Below, piece after piece: positions 1-11,659 of a DNA stretch of 64,000 nucleotides. Both the position numbers and the translations under genes were made by a program. Numbering within the stretch: position 1 is the first letter of the stretch; every line of letters begins with the position of its first letter. The notes under the pieces were generated by a model that was not told the origin of the DNA, did no database searches, and worked only from the letters and a program-made list of their open reading frames with translations. Source of the DNA: Pseudoips prasinana (lineage: Eukaryota > Arthropoda > Insecta > Lepidoptera > Nolidae); the NCBI GenBank assembly GCA_951640165.1, contig OX621234.1, positions 9,863,001 to 9,927,000 of the forward strand. Direction: 5' to 3'.

Positions 1-2621
1 ATGTCCTGAATGCATTATTGTATTGAACACGGAGAGCACTATGCGCTCTCCGTGTATAATTTGCCCACAGGCTGCACGTGTAAAGGGATGTACAATATGC
101 TTTAAAAAGGGTTATTTTCACTTCGTTTGAACAACGTGCAAACCTGCGTGCTATCATATTAGCTCTCACGGATAGTGCTCTCCGCTCACGTTCCATATCC
201 GCGTCATCCCTTAGGTCTACTGTCAATACGTGTCCCAGATATTTAAAATGATTTACTCTCTCTAAGTCATTGCCATTTAGCTTGATAGGAGGAACACTAA
301 TGGGGCACTTAGTTCCTGACGCAAACACCATGTACACCGTTTTGCTTGTATTGTACATTAGACCGTGGGACGCCGCATAACCCTCACATATGTTTAGCAT
401 CTTTCTAATGCCACAAACCGAAGCACTTAATAATGCCATGTCATCAGCGAAACTTATATTATTAACACACACATCTTCTATGTGACAGCCAACACGGCAG
501 CTACTGAGCGCCACAATCAGCTCATTGATATATAAATTAAAAAGGCGGGGTGAGGTAAGCCCACCCTGCCTCACTCCGCACTCTAGTTTATAAGGAGTTG
601 AAAGAGCTCCCGCCCAACGCGCAGTATTTATTTGATTTCTATACCAGTACTTGAATATATTAATCAAGTCACAAGGTAGTTTTATGTCCCGTAACTTCCG
701 CCACAGAATGTCATATGACACCATGTCGAAAGCCTTTGACATATCGAGAAAACAGCCGTAGATCGGCGTTCGTCTATCGGTATAGTGCTTAACAGTGTGT
801 TTCAAGCACAAAATGGCGCTTTCCGTCGATAACTGTGGTCTGAAACCAAATTGATTATCATGTAGCTTTACGTACTGGTCCAATTGAACATCAAGCACAC
901 TGTCAAGCACCTTAGCTACCACAGTTGCTAATGAAATGGGCCTGTAGTTTGCTTTACTTGACAAGTCACCTGTTTTGTTTTTCACAATTGGCACGACAAT
1001 TGTTTTCATTAAATCTACAGGTAAATACGAATGGCTTAAACAGAGTGAATAAAATATGGCCAGTACTCGTTCAATGTGGGGTCCTGCATGTATAAGGTGC
1101 TCGATACTGAGGCCATCGTGACCGGGAGATTTGCCTCTCTTTATACGATTGATAGCGTGAGCCACCATTTTGGCTGTAATTCTTACCGTCCCGGAACTAT
1201 GAAACCCAGTATCCAGCACCTTCGAAGTCGACGGGCCTAAGGGTGAAGTTATATAAAACTGTTGTTTAAATATTTCTGCAATATTTTTGGGCTCGGATAC
1301 CCCATTTACACTCACAGGGAGGCCCGGCCGTACATTAAATTTACTAGTACTCTTCCAAAAGCTCTTAAAATCTTTTTTACGAAATTGAGTAGCTAACTTA
1401 TTCATTTTTAATTGCTCATAATTATTTTGAGTCCATTTTAACCGTGGCTTAAATATTTTTCTACTTTCGCACATATCTTCATAAATCGGACCATATCGTG
1501 GTTTACCGTGCGAAACCCAGTTATGAAAATTTAACCTGGCCCCCCTGTGAGAGTCCTTAACATAGGTATTCCATCCCTGTACATTGCTTTCCTTCCTACG
1601 CCCGCTTCCTCGCTGCCGCGGTCGTTTGCTAGCCATAGATGAGTCACAAAGGGCAGTAACTATGTCGTTATACATACGGTCTAGAATTACTTTGTGGTGA
1701 CTATTAGTACATATCTTATCACCACATTCTCTAAAAACTGACGGGAAGTCTATAAGTCGTAGACGACTATTACAATATTTCGTATATTGAGCTATCTGAG
1801 GGGGTTTCCTATCACCCCATGCCACACATGTTGTAACGTTTTCCGAAGACATGGCATTACTAAAATTTTTCGGATTTAAATGATCAAAATTACAACTGAT
1901 ACATAATGGAAAGTGATCTGACCACAAAACATCGTAATTTATATGTACATTTGTTACTGTTTTCAAAGCAGATTCTGTAACCAGGCAATGGTCCAGCCAC
2001 CTTGTCGTACCATGAGCTTCACTCACAAAAGTGTAACTACTAGAATGTAATCCTAATTGTTCAATATCTACACAGGTAAGATTACATTCCTTACAAAAAT
2101 GCATAAGTTCGTCATAAAATGGTTCATTCGGATGAGCATTAAAATCGCCCAAAACAAAAGCTGAATCTATTTCCTCAGTGTCTATAATAGCACTCACCAG
2201 TCCCAAGCAGTCAGTAAACTCGACTAGATTATCCGCCTGGTCCGTAGGCATGTATAAACTCACCACTAACACAGCTTTATTCTGCATCATAATTTTAATA
2301 GCACACACGCGTGGATTGTCACAACTAACTACTAACACATTGGAGAAAACACTTTTCCGCCATAACAATGCCACTCCACCATGGGGGCGACCCAATAACA
2401 TCCCCTTACTGGTATCGACTGCAGAAGTACCAACGCTGGCGAAGTCACGGTCAACACTGGTTAGATAGGTACGAGATATCTTCTGGGAGTAACCAGGTTT
2501 CTTGAAGAGCTACGATATCGTAGGATGCACACAGTTCTCTAATACTTTCAAGAGACCGTTTCACGTTCTTGCAATTATATGTGGCTATTTTATATGACAT
2601 ATCATCACACATTAGTTGCAT
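1..2621 (-). pseudogene. LINE ORF2: AP-like endonuclease plus reverse transcriptase, partial, frameshifted
   Basis: The encoded polyprotein would nick target DNA and reverse-transcribe the element RNA in the nucleus. Read on the minus strand, the N-terminal endonuclease shows YNCKN and LQETW, then GDFNAHPN (about 2122-2152) and SDHFPL (about 1908-1923). The RT follows with LDMSKAFD (about 721-751), GVRQGG (about 562-579) and the catalytic FADD (about 430-452). The frame stays open to position 1, so the C-terminus is missing only because the window ends. The first ATG (2621-2619) overlaps the end of ORF1 by 17 bases; a second in-frame ATG lies at 2612. Near 2450-2462 the early frame reaches a stop while homology continues in the next frame, so a one-base indel separates the first ~55 codons from the rest. 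Clade assignment to CR1 is by eye. Confidence 0.87.
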
Positions 2622-3780
2622 GTTTTTGAGGTCCGTTTTTCATAGTATCGGTAGTCGGCATCCAGGGCTTAGTGCTTACAAAGCGCCTAAATAAAACACC
2701 TTGTGGCCACAGTTTATCCTCCAAAAATATATCTATTTTATACTTAGGTACAAATACTTTATAAGCATCATATTCAGACTGTTTCTTAATATTCAACTTT
2801 TGCAATGTAACGGTAACACCCGTTTTTCTGTGAATATAATCAATAATATCTTTTTGTGAGGTGTCTTTGTGAATATTTGTGATAAATAAAGGAGATTTCT
2901 GTTCGGCTGCTTTGAAATTACTTGTACTATCACCAGAGACTCCCCATGTACCGATAAAGCGACTTTGTAGCTTTTTACTTCGACTTTGCACAGTAATCCA
3001 TCTATTTTCGGTTTTGTTTACCTCATTTATAGGCTCTGTCATCGAATCATTTAAACTCGAGACGGCGGACGGCTCATTTCTTATCTCAACTGACGTCACG
3101 GGGGCAGAGATCTCCTTCGCCGCTGCCGCCTCGACCGGCAAACCGGTTTGCAAAGTTTCTTCTGTAGCGCTCACTATGCATTTCTGCCTACTATTATCAC
3201 TCGGTATAGACGATTGTTTACTATTTTGCGTCGACAATTGCGATGTTTTCTCCGAGATCAAAACTGTAGCTCCACTGAAAGAGGCGCCCGTGTCCTCACT
3301 ACGAGCTTCACATTGCGATGCTCCTGCACTGTTGACATTGTAATTTGGTTCTGATAGTGGCAAGGATTTTAGATTATGAAAATCCGCCTCAAGATTTTTA
3401 AACTCATTTCGGGTCACAAAAGTGGATTTGACTTTGTCAACATCATTCTGTAATGCTACGAGATCCTTTAGTAATTTTGTAACGTCTAAACTATTGAATG
3501 TTATGGGAGGCAGCTTATTCAGATCACGGGCTACAAACACTGGTACCTTGTCTGGATCCGTGACCTTCAAAAGAGCTATAATATCCTCCACATCACGATT
3601 TTCTTTTCCTTTGTTCTTGCGCGTTTTCATTTTTTGATCCGAGGGTACCGCATCAAACAATAGGGATTTCGACTGCTTAATTTCCTCCGAAGAGAAACTA
3701 GACACACAAATACGGGTCAAACTAGCCTCGTCGATCACTGACAACTTATTTTGAATGTACGCTAACACTTCATCAATAAC
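2605..3780 (-). CDS. LINE ORF1 (gag-like nucleic-acid-binding protein), N-terminally truncated
   Basis: Open frame of about 391 codons ending TGA at 2607-2605. The first 387 codons can be counted from a GTG at 3768, but four sense codons precede it and a stop lies immediately upstream at 3783-3781, so the natural N-terminus was most likely lost by 5' truncation and no real start is visible. The protein is polar and rich in Ser, Lys and Glu, with a short helical-looking segment around residues 95-135. Its C-terminal ~100 residues, starting near WITVQSRSKK, resemble the conserved C-terminal domain of lepidopteran CR1-type ORF1 proteins, presumed to bind element RNA. I see no zinc knuckle. No internal stops. 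Confidence 0.8.
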   Translation of the reverse strand, partial: VIDEVLAYIQNKLSVIDEASLTRICVSSFSSEEIKQSKSLLFDAVPSDQKMKTRKNKGKENRDVEDIIALLKVTDPDKVPVFVARDLNKLPPITFNSLDVTKLLKDLVALQNDVDKVKSTFVTRNEFKNLEADFHNLKSLPLSEPNYNVNSAGASQCEARSEDTGASFSGATVLISEKTSQLSTQNSKQSSIPSDNSRQKCIVSATEETLQTGLPVEAAAAKEISAPVTSVEIRNEPSAVSSLNDSMTEPINEVNKTENRWITVQSRSKKLQSRFIGTWGVSGDSTSNFKAAEQKSPLFITNIHKDTSQKDIIDYIHRKTGVTVTLQKLNIKKQSEYDAYKVFVPKYKIDIFLEDKLWPQGVLFRRFVSTKPWMPTTDTMKNGPQKHATNV

Positions 3781-4466
3781 TTAAATTAATTACTTTTTTA
3801 TTACTAAAATAGTTTTTAAGATGTAATTTACTAACAATATTATGGACCAAGTGTCTGAAATAAAAAGATTTTATTTTATTTCTATTTATTTATTTAATAA
3901 CACAGACAGTATATAAAATAATTGTTTTAATGTCGACATTCTTGTCATAAGTTGTCCATAACAATACATACACCAAGAAAAAAAGACTCGACTAGGACAC
4001 AATCAGTATACATTACATTTATTTAATCCATGTTTTTCAGCTGAGTCGGTCAATTATATGCTCTTGGATTCAAATGTCAGACAGATGTAAGAAAAAGGGA
4101 CGCGGAATTTGAATCACTTGAAAAATATATTATGAACAGTAAATTATTGTGGTTCTTAATTATAATATTAAGTGGAAATTGTGAATTTTCGATATAAAAG
4201 TAAAATATATATGAAAACAATATTGATCGAGTAATGGCGATGCTATTGTGACGGAGTTCTTCGCAGCATGTTCGTCAGGGCATTGTTGTGTTGAGCTAAG
4301 GCAAGCCATTAATAGTGTGTCTTGCGATACTCCTTCCTACAAAGGTGTGCAAAGAGATGGGTAAGTTCAGCCTTGAAAAAGTATTAAATAGTATTTGAAC
4401 TGAGTCTGACAGATTATGAGTTTAGTTTTTGTCGCATAAACAATTCTTTTTTATAATTAATTGGCA
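3781..4466. other. AT-rich sequence without a recognisable gene
   Basis: Low-complexity AT-rich DNA including a TTTATTTATTTATTTAATAA stretch near 3880-3900. The part next to 4467 may be the 3' UTR of the neighbouring minus-strand LINE fragment; I could not confirm it. Confidence 0.5.
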
Positions 4467-5141
4467 TTAAACGTATATACTGTTCGTACTTCGTAGGCAC
4501 TTCAACGGAGGAGGTATATTGCACCAGACCTTTGCGGCGGCATATTTAAAGGATCCATGAAATGCTGCAGTCCTATGTCTCGGAATTAGGATCAGGTGAG
4601 CTGAAGACCTGGTTCTATAACTATTGACATCTGTTGACCAAGTTAATTTCTTGTACAGATACTCAGGTCTTTTGTTGACAATCACACCAAATACTAGAGT
4701 TGCCAAGTGAAGTAGTCTACGAGCTGACATTATTAACATGTTGCCACTATTTATGTGTGATGTTACATGTGTTCGTGGGGGTACATTAAAACAGAAACGG
4801 GCACAGGCATTTTGTATCCGCTGGACTAGCCTTTGTGTTCTTGCCAGTAGACAGGCTCCATACACAGTGTCTGCATAATTTAGGCGAGAGAGGATAAGTG
4901 ACTCACTTAGTAATATGCGTATATCGGTGTTTATGTAAGGTCTTATTCGATACAATAGTTTGAGGCGATATAAGCAATTTTGAACTGCACTTACTACATG
5001 TTTTGCAAACTGTAATATTGGATCGAAAATAACACCCAGGTTGTGAGCCTCGTATACCTGCTCTATAGAGTGCCCATCAATTTTAATAGTAGGGTGATAA
5101 CGCTCCATTTGATTTATGGTGTTTTTGACCCCATAACCCAA
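4467..5141 (-). pseudogene. C-terminal RT fragment of a second CR1/Jockey-type LINE
   Basis: A 224-residue open frame (TTG at 5141) matches the region after the RT catalytic core: a YEAHNLGVIFD segment, SLILSRLNYADTVYG, then LVQRIQNACARFCFNVPPR and FHGSFKYAAAKVWCNIPPP. This order is typical of the thumb and C-terminal region of Jockey/CR1 ORF2. The polymerase core and endonuclease are absent. A TGA lies three codons upstream of the TTG, and the last residues drift from the family pattern, suggesting a frame change near 4470. It is a dead 5'-truncated copy, different in sequence from the LINE at 1-3780. Confidence 0.82.
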
Positions 5142-5664
5142 CCATCACAATGCAACACGCTTTTATTTATAAAAAAATGGGTCTATTAAATAATATTTTT
5201 CTTATCAGGTTTAAATTATTTGAATCTTTTTTAATTTGTTTTTATAAAGTTCCTTTTTCCTTTACTTTTATTGTTAACTTTTTAGTATTTTTTATGCGAG
5301 ATTGACTACGGCATGGATATTAGCGCGTAGCAGTGTTTTTTCGTTATATAGCCTATATAGTGCGCTCACAATGTTTTGTTGTGATTTCCTCGAGTATAGG
5401 ACAAAAATGTTCCATTCCCCAGAGGTCCATTTTAGGAGGATAAGAGCACAGTGCAACTGGGTCCGCCTTGGACATGTTTATACACCCTCATACCATTCAG
5501 CCCTCGACACGTGCTCACCTTGGCATTGGGCCAACCATCTAATCCATCCAATCAAAGACAGAATCTTATTTCATAACAAACAGAAAAACAAACTTAACTA
5601 AACCACTACCAATCAAAAATGGTCCACCATCAAGACGGATCAAAATTGATTGATGACATGGACT
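5142..5664. other. No recognised feature
   Basis: A frame of 99 codons at 5302-5601 exists on the plus strand but has no recognisable domain and mixed composition; I see no support for a gene. Confidence 0.4.
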
Positions 5665-6095
5665 GCTTTGTTGATAAACAATCAACCGCAGATAATAAAG
5701 TCCTGTGTTCAAATCCCGAGTCAGGTCAAATCGTTATTGTGATTTTTCCGTGATGTCTGAAATAACAGGTAAAGTAAACATTTATCTGTTATTTCATTGT
5801 CTTGCATCTAATCTAGTTGTTTGTAGAAAGAAGTGAACAAGTCGTGTAGACTTGGTCACTTCTAATGTCACATAGTTAAAATTTATGTTTAGGAAGAAAA
5901 TCATTTCTTTCTCAAGTAAATACGTAGGACATATTTATTTGCGCATAACAGATATGAAGTGAAGGGGAAATTTGAGCAATTGCTCCACTGTATACCAGGA
6001 GTATATGACCAAACAAGAGTAACTTTGGTGCTAGCAACCTCCACCTCATTCCTATTATTATGTTGGAAGGGGTGGCTTTGTGAGGGAGATTTATT
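5665..6095 (+). repeat. Family A composite repeat, copy 1 (tRNA-like head)
   Basis: Holds a B-box-like GTTCAAATCCCGAGTCAGG near 5708, followed about 250 bases later by GAAATTTGAGCAATTGCTCC and a CAAACAAGAGTAACTTTGG block. The same two modules in the same order recur at 57330-57680; the second module alone is at 33780-33910, and inverted copies lie at 42955-43165 and 63195-63440. I infer a tRNA-derived SINE-like family; the exact ends were not resolved. Confidence 0.6.
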
Positions 6096-6171
6096 CCTGC
6101 CTTTATTTTATATTATTCTTTACTTATATTTAAAAGCTCTGATGAAAACGAAACAATTTACTAAAACTTTC

Positions 6172-6207
6172 TTTTTATATGGACTATTGACATAGTCCAT
6201 ATAAAAA
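6172..6207. repeat. Perfect hairpin, 16 bp arms
   Basis: Arm TTTTTATATGGACTAT (6172-6187), loop TGAC, then the exact reverse complement (6192-6207). It lies just past the family A copy and could be its terminal structure or a small inverted duplication. Confidence 0.7.
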
Positions 6208-6689
6208 AATCGTTGTTTATTGCGAAGAATTATCAGATTTGCAAATAATGTACTAAATATCAATCCACCGTTGTCAAACGCCGCGATTTTACCATTGACA
6301 GATGACATCTAGAATGCATGACTCCCTATCATGCGTTCAGAAACCGTATGCGTTCAGAATCGGTACGATACATATATGCAGTAAGTATGTTGCTATCGTG
6401 ATAGGTGAAAAATAATAATAAATAATAAAAAATGGACTGGGCCTTTTAAGGTTACAAGCAGTGCCGTTGCACCACGAAGTAGAATAACACGAAAGTAGTT
6501 TTGTTGAAAAATTAAACATTCGTAATAAATAATTCTTTATTTGATATTCTTAATATTACCAGTTTACGTATCATTCAGTAAAGATTTATAGTTTTGCTTA
6601 TAGAGGTAGAAAGGTTAATTATAAAATAATTATTTGTAATTAACCCAGAAAGAGTTTTTATCTAACCTACGGAGTAGTTTAACAAGATA

Positions 6690-6900
6690 AAATTGGATAT
6701 CAAGCCAGAGAGGATTCCCGCCGTTGAAATTTACCCGCAACTATACTAGGGGAACATGAATCAAAAGATATTCCTCCCAAATGATCTAAACCTTGATAGG
6801 ACGGAATAAGAGTGATAATTCTTAAAATTATTTTTGTTATTGCGGGCTTGCGACGCTGAGTAATAACAACAAGTCTGTCGTCTGAGCATCGGAGTAAAGT
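6690..6900 (+). repeat. Family I repeat, copy 1
   Basis: Shares an ACCCGCAACTA...GGAACATGAA block and ACAAGTCTGTCGT...ATCGGAGTAAAG with the reverse complement of 17555-17720. The family is unclassified. Confidence 0.55.
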
Positions 6901-7791
6901 CGCATAAAAAGGTGGAAATTAAATTTTGTTTTAGAAGTAAAGTTGAAAAGTAAAGTGGAAATTAAATTTTGTTTTAGAAGTAAACAAGTTTTTGGTTGAT
7001 AAATGTTATTATACAATTAATGATTTCCTAATAGATAATATCGACATGAATAATTTTATTGACATTTTCCACTGAATTATATAGTATTTTAGTATTAATA
7101 TTAAATATTTGCACGCCTTGTTATGGCAAAATATAGAGATACCTACTAACCCTATTCTGTAAAAACATTATGTACTGACCTATATTGCAAATAAAATAAT
7201 TTGAATTTGAAATTTGAAAAAAATATAAAGGACAAATGCGTGTCTTGATTTGTTCAATTCCTTTCATTTCCTATTTTATAGTTCTTAAATTACACATTTT
7301 ACTCTAAAAGGCGTACAAGATAACGTTTTAGATACACATTTGAATATAAAATTATTATTCGTTATGAAATGTTTTGAAATTCTTAATTTATAAGTTACTT
7401 TGTATATGATCAGCAGATGTAAAGATTGACACACAGGTACTGTGTGCAAAAATATACAACGGACATGTATCGAAAATTGAACAACTTCCATTAGTAAGGT
7501 TCAAACGAGTTACGAAGCATGTTTTTATTTTGATAGATATAATCATAATATTCCGTCGATTTTAGAATTCAAACCTTCTGCATAAGATTCATATCTAATC
7601 TAAGTTTAAATTCTATCTAAGTTTCCGAATTTCGTAGAAAACTCGAGTTCACCTACGCCGAAATACTTTCTCTTCTTTACGACACTGTTGAATCGACAAA
7701 AGGCCCCTCGTACTTAATTGCAAAATGAAATAGTTTTCGATTAACTGTTCTCATTGAGAACACCAGAGTCATCCACCCGCTTTTTGTAACG
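6901..7791. other. No recognised feature
   Basis: AT-rich. A 29-base stretch (GGTGGAAATTAAATTTTG and following) is directly duplicated at about 6909 and 6955. No gene-like frame. Confidence 0.45.
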
Positions 7792-8265
7792 GGATAAAAT
7801 CGGCGACGATCGAACGATTTCATTAGATAGTACCAGGAATCCATATGCTAGAAGAGGCAAATTTGAGAACTTGATAATACGTAACATTTCAAGTACCTCT
7901 GTGTCGTCAGAGTGAAATGGATTTTATAACAATGTAATTTACTTCAAAATCCTACGTAGTTTACATGTACTTCAGTAGTCCCCTCGGAGTTGCGCAAAGG
8001 ATATATCTTTTAAGCTGGTAGTATACGCGTTATTGGGTAAAATTATAACATAAAACAACATAATCTTGGAATATGGTCACTTAAAATGTAATAGTATTTA
8101 TATTATGAACATATTTAAGCAAGAAATTTAAAGGTTTTATGTCAATATTCATGGTTTTCAACGTGTAAGGATTAGAGTTCCAACTAGACCAGTGTTATGT
8201 ACACATTTCTTGGATACTCACCACGTGGACGGACGCGCATTTACTTGTTACTACTGGTTAAGCCA
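7792..8265 (+). repeat. Family B repeat, copy 1
   Basis: Starts near GGCGACGATCGAACGAT, runs through TACCAGGAATCCATATGC, CGGAGTTGCGCAAAGG and GACCAGTGTTATGT, and ends near ACCACGTGGACGG. The same block order is found at 16236-16740 and 52045-52505 (plus) and 19125-19590 and 58935-59350 (minus). Unclassified family, about 480 bp. Confidence 0.7.
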
Positions 8266-9274
8266 TCGAGACCTTAACTAAAAAATAAATATCTATACGT
8301 CCACTCGTACCTAATTCATATAGTAAAAACCTTCAGTAAAAACATACGAATATAATAGCGTTAGTCATGTATAAAAACAAAATTCATAAGGAAAGAAAGA
8401 AAAAGTATTTATGCATTCATTGCACGGACCTAATTTAAAAAAAAAATATTTGATTAGCTAAGGAGAAGACGAAGAGTTCTCATAAGCTCTCTAAATCACA
8501 AGTATCTAGCTCTCCAATATCCGATGATTGTACCTATAGTGTTTGTCGTTGATTTGCAGTGGCTGGTCACTGGTACAGACAGATCTTACATTGTGCATCG
8601 TATAGCTGGGAGGACTTAAATCCCTTAGCAGAGGTAAATTTTGCTTTCGTTCTACAGTAGTGACATTCGGTACACTTTATCGTATCACAGAATGAGTAGG
8701 TATGGCTATACAAGTAGCAGTGCTTCATCTGACAGTTCATGCATTACATTTTAACTCCCTACTTCAGTTAAGTTAGTAGATAAGTTTACGTTTATATGAT
8801 TGCAAAATAATGTACCTGTAATAGGTACCTATGTAATGTAAACAAACCGTTTTGCGAATCTTGTTGTTGTTTGTCCACAGAGCAAGTAACATAACTTTAA
8901 TAGGTACCTTTGTTTCAAAGAGTATATTATATGTTTAGTACGACTTCGATTCTCGCTTCGCTCGTGATATGGAACGCATAATGCTCGAAGGGAATGCATA
9001 TTACTGATGCGCCACTAGCATACCAATTACACCAGTTTTTAATTATTTTATTTATTTAGGGTGGAGAAACCATGTTGTTTTGTTTTATTGTTAAAAGATT
9101 GTATTTGTTTTATTCTTATTTGATCATTCATTTGTCCATGACATACTTAAGTTAATGTTCCGTGACAGTCACTTGGCACCATCAGAATTACCAAAGCTAG
9201 AACATAATGATTGTAAACATGCTCATAAATGATGTAACATTCCTCTTTTAAAAATTTCTTCATAATTTATAGTA
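8266..9274. other. No recognised feature
   Basis: AT-rich sequence without convincing coding potential or recognised repeats. Confidence 0.4.
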
Positions 9275-9475
9275 CTGGGGGCCTGCTCTCTTTCTCCAGA
9301 TTTCGTTCGTTCATTACGAATTTCTTGTGTATGTTACCACGGTTCCATTCGTTCCGCGAATTCTTTCGAACGAACATAGTTTGACATTTAGATTCTCTAA
9401 ACCTACTATAATTCATGACGTTCCGAACTAACATTTGATTTTGACACATCAAACTTCGTAATTTTAACTTCAAAA

Positions 9476-9760
9476 TTGACGAATACTAAAGTACTACCTT
9501 TGGATTTTCGTTTGTGTGGATTTTGCTTCAAATTAATTGAAATGTCTGCAAGAATGCTTATAATTGAGCCTGCTTCGTGTGAAAAACTTTTAGAGCGTAG
9601 AAGAAATCCGTGCCGCCTACGAAATCATTTAAATGTGAATCGAATTGCCGAAACAAAAAAATGAAACATTTACATTTACAGAACCAAGATTTCAGAGACA
9701 CACGGGACAGACTCCAAAGCAATGTTGATGAATTTGACCAATGTAGGAGTGAGTTTTAAT
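9476..9760 (+). pseudogene. 5' coding remnant of the TIR transposon
   Basis: A 62-codon frame (9476-9664) contains RLCGFCFKLIEMSARMLIIE followed by a basic LLERRRNPCRLRNHL segment. Homology with copy 2 then continues in another frame as HLHLQNQDFRDTRDRLQSN ending in a stop before 9760. The same frames are conserved in copy 2, suggesting a real but short transposon protein, now shifted near the A-run at 9655. Function unknown; possibly an N-terminal exon of a Harbinger-type protein. Confidence 0.45.
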
Positions 9761-9844
9761 GTAGTTTGATATATATTGATATTGCATAAAAATATTGATA
9801 CATTTATAAAGAAAAGTATTTTGTATTCATAATGTAAATATTAT

Positions 9845-10060
9845 AAATAAGCATAATCTTGTTGCACATGCTACTGATCTCCACAAAATCAGTAACTCTT
9901 CTATGGGGCAGTGTTTAAAATTGTATAGCAAGGCATGTTAATGATAAAACTGCTTGGGAATGAGTAGATTTAATTCAAAACACTTTTAGATGATAAATTT
10001 GTATTAAATGTTAAGTTATTATTTAAAAAAAGGATTCTTACTGTGTTTTTAGCTAGGGAA
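9845..10060 (+). mobile_element. Captured LINE 3' fragment inside copy 1
   Basis: AAGCATAATCTTGTTGCACA, CTCCACAAAATCAGTAACTC and CTGCTTGGGAATGAG match the C-terminal end of the LINE at 25740-25961 (CTCCACAAAATAATTAATTC, GTGCTTGGGATTGAG) and its AAAGGATTCYTACTG tail. About 110 bases in the middle are missing. Copy 2 carries the same scrap with the same deletion. Confidence 0.65.
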
Positions 10061-10159
10061 TAAAATTGTAATGATTCAAAAACCATTGCAAATTTTTACT
10101 GAATAAATATTATGACTATGGCTTGTGCCTTTTTCATTTCATTTAATTATTTATTATTT

Positions 10160-10225
10160 TCACAGCGGAGGTTGAGGGTTGATTTCCACCCAGGACAGAT
10201 ATTTGTGTGTATAGATCAATGATGC
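10160..10225 (+). repeat. SINE-1 fragment inside copy 1
   Basis: CGGAGGTTGAGGGTTGATTT then CCACCCAGGACAGATATTTG matches the B-box region of the tRNA-headed SINE seen complete at 33474-33710. The same scrap is at about 14985-15045 in copy 2. Confidence 0.6.
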
Positions 10226-10624
10226 CACCATTTACTATAAATATACTTTCACTTTGTTTTAGGACATCCATCACCAACTATATAAGTTTACTTGAAATTG
10301 TAGTGAAATAAAAAACAGCCTTTTTATATTTGTTTTATTTACATACTTAGTAATAGTTTAGAACTTCCAACAGTTACTATTACGTAATGTATTCTTCCAT
10401 TGCCCACCAAGCTACTGGTTGGGCATAGTAGTGCAATTGTTTATGACAATTGTGATTCATTTATTAAAACGAATGAGACATTTTAAATTAAATATAACAA
10501 CTTACTCATAATGGACTGTTCGATTAATGGGCAAAGACTATATATACGATCTTATTGCAAAATTGAGTATGGAAACTGTTAATCAGACAGATAATTATGT
10601 GGAGTATGCAGATAAAAATTTAAT

Positions 10625-10797
10625 TGATCAAAGTATTTTCTCATTAGTCCAGCTCTCAACAGGACACCCCTAATGCCTGCAGGCTCAGTGTTCCTGACTA
10701 TTTCTTTCTCTACCTGCATCTCTTCCAATTGTAACAATCTGCTGCTGATGCCAGCTGCTAATTGTCTTATCCTGGATTTTGTACCTGCAACAAAAAC
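10625..10797 (-). pseudogene. 3' exon remnant of the TIR transposon gene
   Basis: On the minus strand, after a TTGTTGCAG acceptor-like site, an open segment reads TKSRIRQLAAGISSRLLQLE, then EKEIVRNTEPAGIRGVLLRA and ends in a stop after KYFDQLI. The matching segment in copy 2 (14401-14575) is conserved apart from an indel, including the acceptor. I do not recognise the domain; it is leucine- and charge-rich and may be the C-terminal exon of a DNA-binding accessory protein. Confidence 0.45.
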
Positions 10798-11659
10798 AAC
10801 ATTACAATTTAAAATAGGTACATTCCGTAAAAATATGACTCTTCAATCGATTCAGTACATCATTATCTCTAAATAAATATTGCCTTCGCCCCCTATCATG
10901 TGGGACTAAGACCATCAATAGGTAGGCAAAATGTGGATGTTGTAATATATCTCTACCATCTCTTTGGGGACACAGATTTGCCCCTATATTTAAAATAATT
11001 CAATTCATAATAACTTTTTTATATAATGCAAGTACCTAGTTATGTTTATTAAAATTGAAAAATGTAAAAAGCACCTGTAAACTTAATTATTAACACAAGA
11101 CTATTAATTTATCAAAGAATCCAAACAACAAATCCTTCAATCAAGATTTGACCATAGAAAATGTAACAAACTATGTTGCTATGGAGTTTGATGACATTCC
11201 GTGAATATACGGATGTTTTTTAATGGCGCATATTCTACCGATCGTTTATATGAAATAGTACTCTTAACATTAGCCGGTTTATAACGTCAGTAAAAGGGTT
11301 AATTATATAATCGCGGTTGATATCGTTGGATATATATTTTAAATTTCTGTATTTATAATTTCTGCATTAATATAACAATAAATGCTTAAAAAACTACAAG
11401 ATTAGTTTAAAATTAAAATACAAAGCCAAATTCATTTAATTATTATTTTTTTAAAAAAAAGTCTAAACCGTAGTTTACCAAAATGAGAAACTAAAATCCC
11501 CACACTATATATTTCAACACAATCGTTCACGTAAAATGTCTATGGAAGCGAACTACAAGTGTGTATCCGAAAATGAAATAGAGTAGAGACACTTGCAAAA
11601 CTTCGTTTCAATATAGTTCGTTACCGAAGTTTCGATTCGAAAAAAGAGAGTAGGCCCCG

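Larger units (their letters stand above)
1..3780 (-). mobile_element. CR1-type LINE, 5'-truncated, 3' end outside window
   Basis: Two overlapping coding regions on the minus strand, a gag-like ORF1 (2605-3780) followed by an endonuclease/RT ORF2 (2621 down to the left edge), give the layout of a CR1/Jockey-superfamily LINE. The ORF1 frame is open up to 3780, where an in-frame stop abuts it directly and the sequence becomes unrelated AT-rich DNA. This suggests 5' truncation at about 3780, usual for LINE insertions. The 3' UTR and tail lie beyond position 1. Only one coding lesion was seen over 3.7 kb, so the copy is probably fairly young. Confidence 0.88.
9278..11659 (+). mobile_element. TIR transposon copy 1 (PIF/Harbinger-like), deleted
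   Basis: Bounded by inverted termini: GGGGCCTGCTCTCTTTCTCC at 9278 and its near-complement AGAGAGTAGGCCCC ending 11659. The whole element matches the reverse complement of 13050-16112, with about 6% mismatch by hand count over the first 200 bases. It lacks about 500 bases present in copy 2 (13646-14147): here the AAAAATGTAAAAAGCAC block near 11060 joins directly to TAATAAACATAACTAGG. The left flank is CTG but the right flank is GAC, so there is no clean target duplication. Superfamily is inferred from the TIR and from the CTG duplication of copy 2; no transposase catalytic core was found. Confidence 0.75.

Noticed and set aside
2879..3343. Plus-strand frame of 154 codons
   Set aside because: Lies antisense to the LINE ORF1, which has the recognisable protein pattern.
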